Assembly: GCA_023394875.1 (NCBI GenBank)
Contig: JAEXAB010000001.1
Coordinates: 124,001 to 188,000 of the forward strand
Source of the DNA: Bacillota bacterium
Lineage (GTDB): Bacteria > Bacillota > Clostridia > Christensenellales > DTU072
Direction: 5' to 3'
Length of the DNA: 64,000 nucleotides
The notes beneath the pieces were generated by a model that saw only the letters and a list, made by a program, of their open reading frames with translations, had not been told where the DNA came from and did no database searches. Every line of letters begins with the position of its first letter. Position 1 is the stretch's first letter. Positions 54,364-61,440 of the stretch are shown piece after piece. The position numbers and the translations under genes were made by a program.

Positions 54364-55683
54364 ATGTATAATTCAATATGGTTAGACGGACTGGATGTAA
54401 ATAATTTTCCTGCACTTGACGGCGACAAAAAGTGCCATACTCTTGTAATCGGCGGTGGTATCGCCGGTATTCTTACCGCGTATTTCCTAAAGAAAGCGGG
54501 AGTTGATACAATACTTGTTGAGGGCAACAAAATCGGTATGGGAATAACAAGAAACACCACCGCGCAAATATCCGCCCAGTACGAAAATACTTATATAGAT
54601 ATTATGGAAAGCAGCCTAGATAAGGCGAAATTGTTTCTTAATTCCAATCTCTGGGCGGTGGAAAAATACAGGGAACTGTCCAAGTTGTTCCCATGCGACT
54701 TTGAAGACAAAGATTCCTTTGTCTACAGCGTAAACGACCTTGCATTGATAGAAAAAGAAGCCGAAGCTGCGACAAAGCTAGGTTACAGAACGGAAAGTGT
54801 CAAATCCCTTCCTCTGCCTATGAAAATAGCAGGAGCCTATAAATTCCCCAATCAGGCGCAGTTTAATCCTCTTAAATTTATTTCCGAAATATCCAAAGAG
54901 CTGACTATATACGAAAATACTTTCGTCAAAGAAATAAGAAAGAACGTTGCCTTAACAAACAGCGGCAATATAACCGCCGAAAAAATAATAATCGCCAGCC
55001 ACTTTCCTTTTATAAACAGAAGCGGATTTTATTTTGTCAAAATGTATCAGCAACGTTCTTATGTTATCGCCATAGAAAACGCGCCCGACCTTAACGGAAT
55101 TTACGTTGAGGATATAAAATACGGCAAATATTTTCGTAATTACAAAAACTATCTGTTGATAGGAGGCGGCGACCACAGAACAGGCAAATGCGGCGGCAAC
55201 TTTGAGGAAATAAGAAAGTTTGCCAAGCAGTATTATCCAGATTCCGAAGAAAAATACTTTTGGGCAAATCAGGACTGCATAACATTAGACGGAATGCCCT
55301 ATATCGGACAGTATTCTAAATGTCTACCTAACGTCTACGTCACTACAGGCTTTAACGAATCGGGCATGACGTCGGCTATGGTGGGGGCTAGAGTCCTTAC
55401 CGAAATGATTACCGAAAAACCTTCCGAATATGCGGAAATATATGCTCCCTGCCGTCCTGTTATTAACAAACAGCTTTTTGTCAATCTAGGAGAAACTTTA
55501 AAGAATCTGTTTACCTTTACCGACAAAAGATGCTCCCACTTAGGTTGCGCCTTGAAGTGGAACAAGGTAGAACACACTTGGGATTGCAGTTGCCACGGCT
55601 CCCGCTTTGACAAGGACGGCATTCTTATAGACAACCCCGCTATGAAGGATGCCGATATATTAAATTCCGATTACGATGTGTAA
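54364..55683 (+). CDS. FAD-dependent oxidoreductase with C-terminal Rieske domain
   Basis: A 439-residue DAO-type flavoprotein. Residues about 25-45 hold the FAD-binding VIGGGIAGILTAYFLKKAG, followed by GITRNTTAQISAQ. The middle has the DAO-fold GLNGIYVED-like and LIGGGDHRTG segments, and CITLDGMPYIGQY. The last about 65 residues are a Rieske [2Fe-2S] domain: CSHLGC ... CSCHGSRF gives the two Cys and two His ligands. This arrangement matches YhfW-type proteins of Bacillota; the electron partner and substrate are not known. AAAAGGTG precedes the ATG. Confidence 0.9.
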   Translation: MYNSIWLDGLDVNNFPALDGDKKCHTLVIGGGIAGILTAYFLKKAGVDTILVEGNKIGMGITRNTTAQISAQYENTYIDIMESSLDKAKLFLNSNLWAVEKYRELSKLFPCDFEDKDSFVYSVNDLALIEKEAEAATKLGYRTESVKSLPLPMKIAGAYKFPNQAQFNPLKFISEISKELTIYENTFVKEIRKNVALTNSGNITAEKIIIASHFPFINRSGFYFVKMYQQRSYVIAIENAPDLNGIYVEDIKYGKYFRNYKNYLLIGGGDHRTGKCGGNFEEIRKFAKQYYPDSEEKYFWANQDCITLDGMPYIGQYSKCLPNVYVTTGFNESGMTSAMVGARVLTEMITEKPSEYAEIYAPCRPVINKQLFVNLGETLKNLFTFTDKRCSHLGCALKWNKVEHTWDCSCHGSRFDKDGILIDNPAMKDADILNSDYDV

Positions 55684-55707
55684 CACTTAAAAAAAAGTTA
55701 TTAAAAG

Positions 55708-55730
55708 GAAGGCTAAACGCCTTCTTTTTT
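55708..55730 (+). terminator. Intrinsic terminator of the Rieske flavoprotein gene
   Basis: GAAGGC / GCCTTC with a 5-base loop and seven T. Confidence 0.85.
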
Positions 55731-55752
55731 TATGTTTCAGGAAAATTGAAAC

Positions 55753-55781
55753 TTGACTTAACAAAAATTCCCATATATACT
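55753..55781 (+). promoter_or_regulatory. Promoter of the DUF3795-cyclophilin unit
   Basis: TTGACT (55753-55758), 17 bp, TATACT (55776-55781). Confidence 0.7.
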
Positions 55782-55815
55782 TAATAATAATTAAATTTAC
55801 ATAAGGAAAGAAATT

Positions 55816-56316
55816 ATGAGTGATTATTCTTATGGGTATTGCGGGATGCCCTGCGCCCTTTGTCCAAGGCACCGTACGGACGGAACAAGCCGTTGCCCGG
55901 GGTGTTCTGCAAACGGATACTATACGGACGTATGCAAAGTGCACCATTGCTGTCAAAACAAAAAAATAATACACTGCGGACTATGTGAGGACTTCCCTTG
56001 CGCAAGATTAGGTAAAATGGGCGACTTCCGCGACCTAAATACCGACAACGTAAAGTTAAGAACCTGCAATTGCGTAGCTCAAGAGGGCTTTGCAAATTGG
56101 TATAACGACTATATCCGGAAAGCAGATTTAATGACAACCGCCCTTGCCCGCTATAATAACGGACGAATGAAGCGCTATATTTGCGAATTGTTCATTCGTC
56201 AGGATTTAGAAACCCTGAAAAATATTATGGATAAGGCAAACAGTATACCAAGTGACGTTACTGATATATCAAAAGCATTCCGCCTGATAGCAGAAGAAGT
56301 TATCGGCAATAAATAA
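55816..56316 (+). CDS. DUF3795 family cysteine-rich protein
   Basis: A 166-residue protein with the DUF3795 Cys pattern in its first half: YCGMPCALCPRH, RCPGC, CKVHHCC, HCGLCEDFPC. These Cys clusters probably bind zinc or an iron-sulfur cluster. The rest is helical. The family is often an accessory in anaerobes; its role is unknown. AAGGAAAG precedes the ATG and cyclophilin follows after 17 bp. Confidence 0.85.
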   Translation: MSDYSYGYCGMPCALCPRHRTDGTSRCPGCSANGYYTDVCKVHHCCQNKKIIHCGLCEDFPCARLGKMGDFRDLNTDNVKLRTCNCVAQEGFANWYNDYIRKADLMTTALARYNNGRMKRYICELFIRQDLETLKNIMDKANSIPSDVTDISKAFRLIAEEVIGNK

Positions 56317-56333
56317 AAAATATAGGAGTTATC

Positions 56334-56843
56334 ATGAGTTATATAGAAAGTAAACTTGATACAGATTTTGTAAAAATAGAAATGCAAAACGGTGATGCCG
56401 TAATCGTTAAATTAGACGAAAAGAACGCTCCCCTAACGGTAGCTAATTTTAAGAAGCTAATAAGTCAAGGCTTTTATGACGGTCTGATTTTCCACCGCGT
56501 TATTAGCGGTTTTATGATTCAAGGCGGCGACCCTGACGGCACCGGATGCGGCGGCAGCAAAGAAAACATAAAGGGAGAATTTACCGCCAACGGCGTTAAT
56601 AATAAATTATCCCACCTAAGAGGCGTTATTTCCATGGCGCGCGCCCAAAATCCCAATTCCGCTTCATCGCAGTTCTTTATCTGCCACGCCGACGCAACCT
56701 TCCTAGACGGTCAATATGCCGCTTTCGGCGCTGTTGTTGAAGGCATAGCCACCGTAGACAAAATTGCCTCCGTCCGCACCGACCGCAACGATAGACCTTA
56801 CGAAGAACAAAAAATCAAACGCGCTTATTTTGTTGCTCCTTAA
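56334..56843 (+). CDS. Cyclophilin-type peptidyl-prolyl cis-trans isomerase
   Basis: A 169-residue cyclophilin without a signal peptide, so cytoplasmic. The fold's active-site segments are visible: FYDGLIFHRVISGFMIQGGDP, GVISMARAQNPNSASSQFFIC and FLDGQYAAFGAVVEG. The catalytic Arg (FHR) and Gln/Phe pair (SQFF) are present. It is downstream of the DUF3795 gene. Confidence 0.95.
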   Translation: MSYIESKLDTDFVKIEMQNGDAVIVKLDEKNAPLTVANFKKLISQGFYDGLIFHRVISGFMIQGGDPDGTGCGGSKENIKGEFTANGVNNKLSHLRGVISMARAQNPNSASSQFFICHADATFLDGQYAAFGAVVEGIATVDKIASVRTDRNDRPYEEQKIKRAYFVAP

Positions 56844-56953
56844 AAGTAGTAGTTCAACTTTTGTTGAATGATATAAAAATTGCCAAACAGTCATAATAGC
56901 AAAAAAATGCCTAGCCGCACAGCTTTGGTGCCTCTCTGGTTGCTATCACGCCG

Positions 56954-56995
56954 GGGCAAAGCGAAAAGCCTACTAGGCTTTTCTTAAATTTGCCC
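56954..56995. repeat. Long inverted-repeat element in the intergenic region beside tRNA-Ala
   Basis: GGGCAAA (56954-56960) pairs with TTTGCCC (56989-56995) around a perfect 9-bp inner stem GAAAAGCCT / AGGCTTTTC (56963-56971, 56975-56983). A 26-codon frame starting at 56907 spans the left part but lacks a ribosome site. The block resembles a dispersed intergenic element rather than a gene, and GTTCGATCCCCC beside it mimics a tRNA T-arm. Confidence 0.5.
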
Positions 56996-57023
56996 GTTCG
57001 ATCCCCCGCTACAGTTTTACTTA

Positions 57024-57060
57024 TACAAAAAAAGAAGGCATTCTGCCTTCTTTTTTTGTA
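57024..57060 (-). terminator. Terminator of the interrupted tRNA-Ala gene
   Basis: A 17-bp perfect inverted repeat centred on GAAGGCA-TTC-TGCCTTC with flanking A and T runs. It directly follows the CCA end of the tRNA-Ala 3' half on the minus strand, as a native terminator would. Confidence 0.8.
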
Positions 57061-57061
57061 T

Positions 57062-57106
57062 TGGTGGAGATGAGGGGGATCGAACCCCTTACCTCTTGAA
57101 TGCCAT
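57062..57106 (-). other. tRNA-Ala(GGC) 3' half = left attachment site of an integrated element
   Basis: Read on the minus strand: anticodon loop ATGGCAT (anticodon GGC), anticodon stem 3' arm TCAAG, variable AGGTA, T-arm AGGGG-TTCGATC-CCCCT, acceptor 3' strand CATCTCC, discriminator A and CCA. U70 in the acceptor fits alanine identity. The sequence to the right cannot form the 5' half: it lacks CTTGA before the loop and any D-arm. The gene is therefore cut at the anticodon loop, the usual crossover site of tRNA-targeting tyrosine integrases. Confidence 0.8.
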
Positions 57107-57136
57107 ATATTTTTCATGCTAAGCAAGAGTTTTCTG

Positions 57137-57178
57137 ATTGTACATAACTTGGCATAAGTTCTCCATTGTGCATAGCTT
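57137..57178. repeat. Pair of 14-bp direct repeats next to attL
   Basis: ATTGTACATAACTT (57137-57150) and ATTGTGCATAGCTT (57165-57178) match at 12 of 14 positions and lie 28 bp apart. AACTT and AAGTT flank the space between them as a short inverted repeat. Position beside the attachment site suggests integrase or Xis arm sites. The rest of 57179-57396 shows no gene. Confidence 0.45.
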
Positions 57179-57396
57179 TTTAACCATTTATTTATAGGCT
57201 TTTGTGGTTTTTCTTGCTTTTTCTGTTTTTTCCAGCATTTCTTATATTTTGTAACTTGTTATATCTTTTCACAGAAAAATTTTATAAAAATTTTATAAAA
57301 ATAATTTAAGGAGTAAGTCATTTATTATTCTTTTGTATGCTGAAACCATCTTAAAAATTGATCTCAAGTTTTGGCTTATTAAAGCACCTTTTTATT

Positions 57397-58323
57397 TTAG
57401 TCTTCCCAAATAATTATTTGATTATTTAGGGCGAGAATATCTTTAATGTTTTTCTCATCATTCCCGATTTCACTCATATCAATAAGTATTGGATAACGGT
57501 TGTTTTTTGCGCAGGCGATAACATCATCAATGTTTCCATGACAAACTCCATATTTATTTATAAGCGCATTGTCCCAAAGCCCCTTAAAGAGATTATCAAC
57601 AGTTTCATCTCTTCTAGGGTCAGGATAATAATCGGAAATAATTTTGCCTTCCTTAAATTTAAAAGTACCTAATGCTCCAGATTCTCCAAAGCTTACATCC
57701 TTCGACTCCGCATTAAGGCGAATCCGTACAATCTCTATTTTACTTTCGCCGTTTATAAGTCTTGTTTTTGCCGCTTCTGATAAAAAATAATCAGCGGACA
57801 CATCCATAATGATATCTTTAGGAACTCCAGCCAAACACCATAATATTGTGCTTGCAATCATTGATGGGGAATACTTCTCTTCATATTGACTTAGACGAAT
57901 GCGATTCACTCCTTCCGTAAACTCAATTTCAAAATAACTTTCTTCACTTGTTTCGTTAGAACTTGCAACGGATAAACGGGTTATATACGGATACTTAAGA
58001 ATATAATCATTAATTATCCCGTAATCAAATAACGTTTTTCCCACCTTAAAAATATGTTCTTCATCAACAAACTCCAATAGCTTTTTTATTGAATTATTGT
58101 CACTAAACAGGCATACCTCTGCTGCTATTTCGAGCAATGCGGCTCGTTCTCTATTGTCTAAATGATATTTTTCTATTATCATAAGATTTTTATCGGTGGG
58201 AAAATACTCGTTAATGAGCTGACTGTTTTCACAATCGGCTAACAACTCATTAAATAAATCAATAAATCGAAAGTTATAAATTAAATACTCCCTAATTAAC
58301 TCATACCGTTTTTCTTTTTCCAT
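57397..58323 (-). CDS. Hypothetical protein, cargo of the mobile element
   Basis: A 308-residue soluble protein without recognised domain. It is acidic and helical in the N-terminal third (YELIREYLIYNFRFIDLF) and has a beta-rich middle with paired strands, then a short C-terminal alpha/beta part with HGNIDDVIACAKNN. No membrane segment or signal. GAGGTG sits 7 bases before the ATG and an extended -10 (TGATATAAT at 58351-58359) lies upstream, so it is probably expressed. It could be a defence or regulatory cargo gene, but there is no motif to support either. Confidence 0.65.
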   Translation of the reverse strand: MEKEKRYELIREYLIYNFRFIDLFNELLADCENSQLINEYFPTDKNLMIIEKYHLDNRERAALLEIAAEVCLFSDNNSIKKLLEFVDEEHIFKVGKTLFDYGIINDYILKYPYITRLSVASSNETSEESYFEIEFTEGVNRIRLSQYEEKYSPSMIASTILWCLAGVPKDIIMDVSADYFLSEAAKTRLINGESKIEIVRIRLNAESKDVSFGESGALGTFKFKEGKIISDYYPDPRRDETVDNLFKGLWDNALINKYGVCHGNIDDVIACAKNNRYPILIDMSEIGNDEKNIKDILALNNQIIIWED

Positions 58324-58659
58324 TCTATCACCTCATTTCCTGTATTCTTTATTATATCATGCATGAACACATTTTTTAGCATTACTAATCAATACTAATA
58401 AAAAGGTATTTGTTGAGTAAATTCCAATTTACAATTAATAAAATTATAGGTAATAAAATAAACCAAATCAAGGACTAATAAATATTGTTGCTTACAGTTT
58501 CTAAAATGTCGCTAAATTAACGAAAAGCCTATCACTATATAAATTATCAGAAAAAGGATTATTCCTTCTTAAATCGTCAATAATGCATCTTACTATTATC
58601 TTCAATGCTTTTAGCATACTGCAGCAAGCACTGTGCTTTACTGAAGCACTCATTAAAAA
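58324..58659. other. Gene-free AT-rich gap in the mobile element
   Basis: About 335 bases hold the extended -10 promoter of the cargo gene at its left end (58351-58359) and otherwise AT-rich sequence without a supported frame, tRNA or stable hairpin. Confidence 0.5.
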
Positions 58660-58998
58660 TTACTTAGGAATACGCATACAGCAACCAGTTTCGTCCATTC
58701 CATTACTACAATTAGCTGTACCATACCTAGTACAGCCAGGGCACAGAACCAGTATATTACGCATAGTTTTTGCCTGTTTTTCCGCTTCAAGTTTTGCTCT
58801 ATATTCCCTGTCTGCTTGTTCACGTTCTGCTTGTCTGCAGCTTCTTTCTTCTTCTTGCATTGCCCTGCTGCGCTCATATTCTTGATTTATACGGAATCTC
58901 TCCTGCCTTTCAGCTTCACGTTTTGCCATCAATTGCTTCTCATTATTATACATTTCTTCTCGCCGCATCTGTTCTTTCAGTAAACTGTTGCGTTCCAT
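58660..58998 (-). CDS. Coiled-coil protein with C-terminal Cys cluster
   Basis: A 112-residue protein. Residues 1-80 are a highly charged Arg/Glu/Gln-rich helix, likely coiled coil. The last 30 hold LCPGCTRYGTANCSNGMDETGCC, quoted here in pieces: CPGC, then Cys at +10, then GCC, a possible zinc ribbon. Frames on the opposite strand in the same place are Leu/Cys/Ser-rich and have no ribosome site. AGAGG lies eight bases before the ATG. Codons upstream stay open for only about 15 residues and have no start. Function unknown. Confidence 0.5.
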   Translation of the reverse strand: MERNSLLKEQMRREEMYNNEKQLMAKREAERQERFRINQEYERSRAMQEEERSCRQAEREQADREYRAKLEAEKQAKTMRNILVLCPGCTRYGTANCSNGMDETGCCMRIPK

Positions 58999-59116
58999 CT
59001 CTGCAGCCTCTGTGCCTAAAAGCCTCTTAAACGTCGCACAATTGAAAAAAAGCTTTCCTCAATAAATATATCGGAATAGAAGAAACTCTCAGTAAATAAC
59101 CGCTTATAAAGGCGGT

Positions 59117-59857
59117 TTATTTCTTTCTATATCTAGACTCAGTATCAAAATTATTATGGGTAGGCATTGGAGCTGGCGTCAAACCATAGAGATCTAAAAC
59201 TATTTTGTATAGGCTAACACTAATTTTGTGAAGAAATTTAGCATACTCATCAATTGTTATATAATTTTCAGTGCTTCTCTTAATTTTATCTATCAGATCT
59301 AAAAAATCTTTGTTCAGTATAAGCTTGTCAACAGTTTGATATTTATTCTGCAATTCTCTTTTAACGGTTTCAACTTTTACTTTTTCAAAGTCGGCTATCC
59401 TTTTAGCATATTGCGTTCTTAGTTTATCTATAGAATAAGTATAATCACCCTTCCGCCTATATTGGCTAATTTCTTTTTTTAATTGGCTATTTTCCTCTTT
59501 CAGCGATTTCAGAGTTTTTATTTCTTGCTCTAGCTTCTCGATTTTGTTTTTATATTCGGATAATATTATCGCCTTCGTTTTTTTGAGCTTTTTGTCATCA
59601 GTAAATAACTGCATGGGATTGAACCCATCTATGGTATTAAGAAAAAACTCCATAATTTTAACCAAATTGGGCAGCCAATCTGGGTTCTTTTTTCGTTCCT
59701 CGTTTTCTGACACCCACTGATTAACTGTGTTTTTACTATAACCAATATACTTTGCAAATTGTCTTTGAGAAAACCCACTTTCCCTTATATACTGCCTTAA
59801 TCTTTGTGAAAATTCTTTCTCGTCTAACTTTATTTTTATTTTTAGTTCCTTTTTCAT
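59117..59857 (-). CDS. XRE-type helix-turn-helix regulator with coiled-coil domain (element repressor)
   Basis: A 246-residue protein. Residues about 15-60 form an HTH: LRQYIRESGFSQRQFAKYIGYSKNTVNQW. A central Lys/Glu-rich coiled coil (about 100-175) may mediate dimerisation, and a C-terminal helical part follows. It is divergent from the xis-rep-int genes, the layout of a lysogeny or maintenance repressor. Its promoter is at 59895-59923. A small stem (AACCGC/GCGGTT) after the stop is followed by only a weak T-run. Confidence 0.8.
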   Translation of the reverse strand: MKKELKIKIKLDEKEFSQRLRQYIRESGFSQRQFAKYIGYSKNTVNQWVSENEERKKNPDWLPNLVKIMEFFLNTIDGFNPMQLFTDDKKLKKTKAIILSEYKNKIEKLEQEIKTLKSLKEENSQLKKEISQYRRKGDYTYSIDKLRTQYAKRIADFEKVKVETVKRELQNKYQTVDKLILNKDFLDLIDKIKRSTENYITIDEYAKFLHKISVSLYKIVLDLYGLTPAPMPTHNNFDTESRYRKK

Positions 59858-59894
59858 TGATTATGCCCCCATTTTATATGCTTTCCACATCTAA

Positions 59895-59923
59895 AGTATA
59901 CAACCAAAATGTGACAAGTGCAA
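59895..59923 (-). promoter_or_regulatory. Promoter of the repressor gene
   Basis: TTGCAC (59918-59923), 17 bp, TATACT (59895-59900), in the 121-base divergent region. No clear rightward promoter was identified, though one is expected for the xis-rep-int genes. Confidence 0.6.
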
Positions 59924-59978
59924 CAACAAAAATGAAACTTCTACAATACTGAGTAAACACAAAAAAGGAGAAAGAATT

Positions 59979-60200
59979 ATGAAAAAAATCCCAAGAATGA
60001 GAACAGTCGACCAATGCTTTAAGGAAATTAAAACGTTAGATCCTAACACCTGTATTAGTAAAAGGTATTTATACTGCCTAGCACATGAGAATACAATAGC
60101 GTTGTTTAAGAGTGGAACAAAATATTATATTGACCTTGATTGTCTTATGCAATTTTTAAACGGTGGAGCGGAAAAAGAACACACCAATTATACATCTTGA
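59979..60200 (+). CDS. Excisionase-like small DNA-binding protein
   Basis: A 73-residue protein with the pattern of small winged-helix excisionases/MerR-like DNA-binding domains: PRMRTVDQCFKEIKTLDP, then TCISKRYLYCLAHENTI and a GTKYYIDLDCLMQFL ending. The equivalent in Tn916-type elements bends attachment-site DNA for excision. It is the first gene of the rightward operon xis-rep-int, opposite the repressor. AAAGGAG precedes the ATG. A role as transcription factor for rep is an alternative. Confidence 0.75.
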   Translation: MKKIPRMRTVDQCFKEIKTLDPNTCISKRYLYCLAHENTIALFKSGTKYYIDLDCLMQFLNGGAEKEHTNYTS

Positions 60201-60293
60201 TAATTATATATACCCTAATAAACTCAAGATTAATATAACTAAAGCCACTATACAACTGATAGAACTACAAAATAAAAATAATATTAGAGTATA

Positions 60294-60326
60294 TAGACAA
60301 GAGAATACACCTGTCTAGCGTTCTCT
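60294..60326 (+). other. Two overlapping hairpins just before rep; candidate origin or leader element
   Basis: TAGACA (60294-60299) pairs with TGTCTA (60312-60317); AGAGAA (60300-60305) pairs with TTCTCT (60321-60326). The two overlap and cannot form together. They end 2-12 bases before the rep ribosome site, so they could be the nick region for the HUH nuclease or a translation switch. Confidence 0.35.
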
Positions 60327-60338
60327 AGAGGAGAAAAT

Positions 60339-61373
60339 ATGCTATGTGCACAACCAATATATAAGTTTAAGGAATCTAGCAATAATTATATTATAATTAA
60401 GACCGAAAAAACGAACCTTCTTAACGCCGAAAAGACTCGCATAATGGATAGTTTAACATTTGACCAAAAGATAGCCTATATAAAATTTGTTAGGGATAAC
60501 CCAAAAATCAGCGACACATTGCTTGAATGGCATAAAAGGACGTTCCCTTATGTCCTGATTCCTTGTAAAAAGTGTTTGATATGTTTATATAGACACTGTT
60601 TAGAATGGACGATGAGGTGTTGGCTTGAAGCTGAAAGATACGGAAACAATAATATGTTTCTTACTTTGACTTATGACGAAGACCATATTCCAGTAGATGG
60701 AGTAGATAAAAAAAACCTATCAAAATTCATGCATGATTTAAGACAGTATTATCAGCGTAAAAAGAAACACATCGGCATCCGATTCTTCGGCTGTGGCGAA
60801 TATGGCAGAAAGGACAACCGACCTCATTACCATGTGTTGATATTTAATTGCCCACAATTTGGAGACGAGAAGGTGCATTCGAAGAAGCAGGGAAGAAAAA
60901 CTCTATATCAAAGTAAAATATTAGATAGGATATGGGGTAAAGGGGCATGCACGATTGGCGATGTGACACAGAATTCAGCTCATTATGTCGCAATGTACCA
61001 ATTAAAAAGATATAATTTAGAATTGCCTTCATACCTAAAACCTCAATTTATAAACATGTCAAGAAAAAAAGGTATTGGCTTTGATTATTTATATTACAAT
61101 ATCGACCAAATTTTAGAATCCGACCAAATAATTCTTCCTAACGGTAAGACAACTATTCTCCCATTTTCTTTTAATAGAAAGCTTAAAGAATTAATTGGTA
61201 CTGACCGTTATGAGAATGAAATCCTATTTCAAAGAGTAGAAAAAACAAAAGCATTTATGGAAGAGCAAAAAGCAATCCATGGATTGTCGGAAGAAGAGTT
61301 AAGAAAGAAACGTATTAAGACCACTACTAACGAAATTTTGAAAGATATCCGTAGGTTCGAAGATAAAGGTTAG
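60339..61373 (+). CDS. Rolling-circle replication initiator resembling Microviridae VP4
   Basis: An HUH-family nickase of 344 residues. The pattern of gokushovirus VP4 proteins is visible: CxxC (Cys76, Cys79) with further Cys at 82 and 87, WTMRCWLEAE, FLTLTYDEDHIP (about 107-118), IRFFGCGEYG, RPHYHVLIF with the two metal-binding His (163, 165), and YVAMYQLKR (216-224) with the catalytic Tyr region. It would nick one strand of the element and start rolling-circle replication. AGAGGAG precedes the ATG. It lies between xis and int, so the element probably replicates after excision. A plasmid-type Rep of the same superfamily is an alternative to a viral origin. Confidence 0.85.
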   Translation: MLCAQPIYKFKESSNNYIIIKTEKTNLLNAEKTRIMDSLTFDQKIAYIKFVRDNPKISDTLLEWHKRTFPYVLIPCKKCLICLYRHCLEWTMRCWLEAERYGNNNMFLTLTYDEDHIPVDGVDKKNLSKFMHDLRQYYQRKKKHIGIRFFGCGEYGRKDNRPHYHVLIFNCPQFGDEKVHSKKQGRKTLYQSKILDRIWGKGACTIGDVTQNSAHYVAMYQLKRYNLELPSYLKPQFINMSRKKGIGFDYLYYNIDQILESDQIILPNGKTTILPFSFNRKLKELIGTDRYENEILFQRVEKTKAFMEEQKAIHGLSEEELRKKRIKTTTNEILKDIRRFEDKG

Positions 61374-61440
61374 CGTCGCTATAAATGAGGAATAAAGCCA
61401 ATTTACGCCATTTATAATAAAATTCTAAAGGAGTTATTTT

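Noticed and set aside
57062..57106. tmRNA (ssrA) 3' end
   Set aside because: The acceptor end would also fit tmRNA, but the preceding ATGGCAT loop and TCAAG stem with a 5-base variable loop fit a tRNA-Ala(GGC).
56911..57126. 71-codon frame on the minus strand spanning the tRNA-Ala half and the hairpin element
   Set aside because: It runs through a tRNA remnant and its terminator and has no ribosome site.
58770..59030. Leu/Cys/Ser-rich frames on the plus strand opposite the coiled-coil gene
   Set aside because: No ribosome site and composition typical of the antisense of a Glu/Arg-rich helix.
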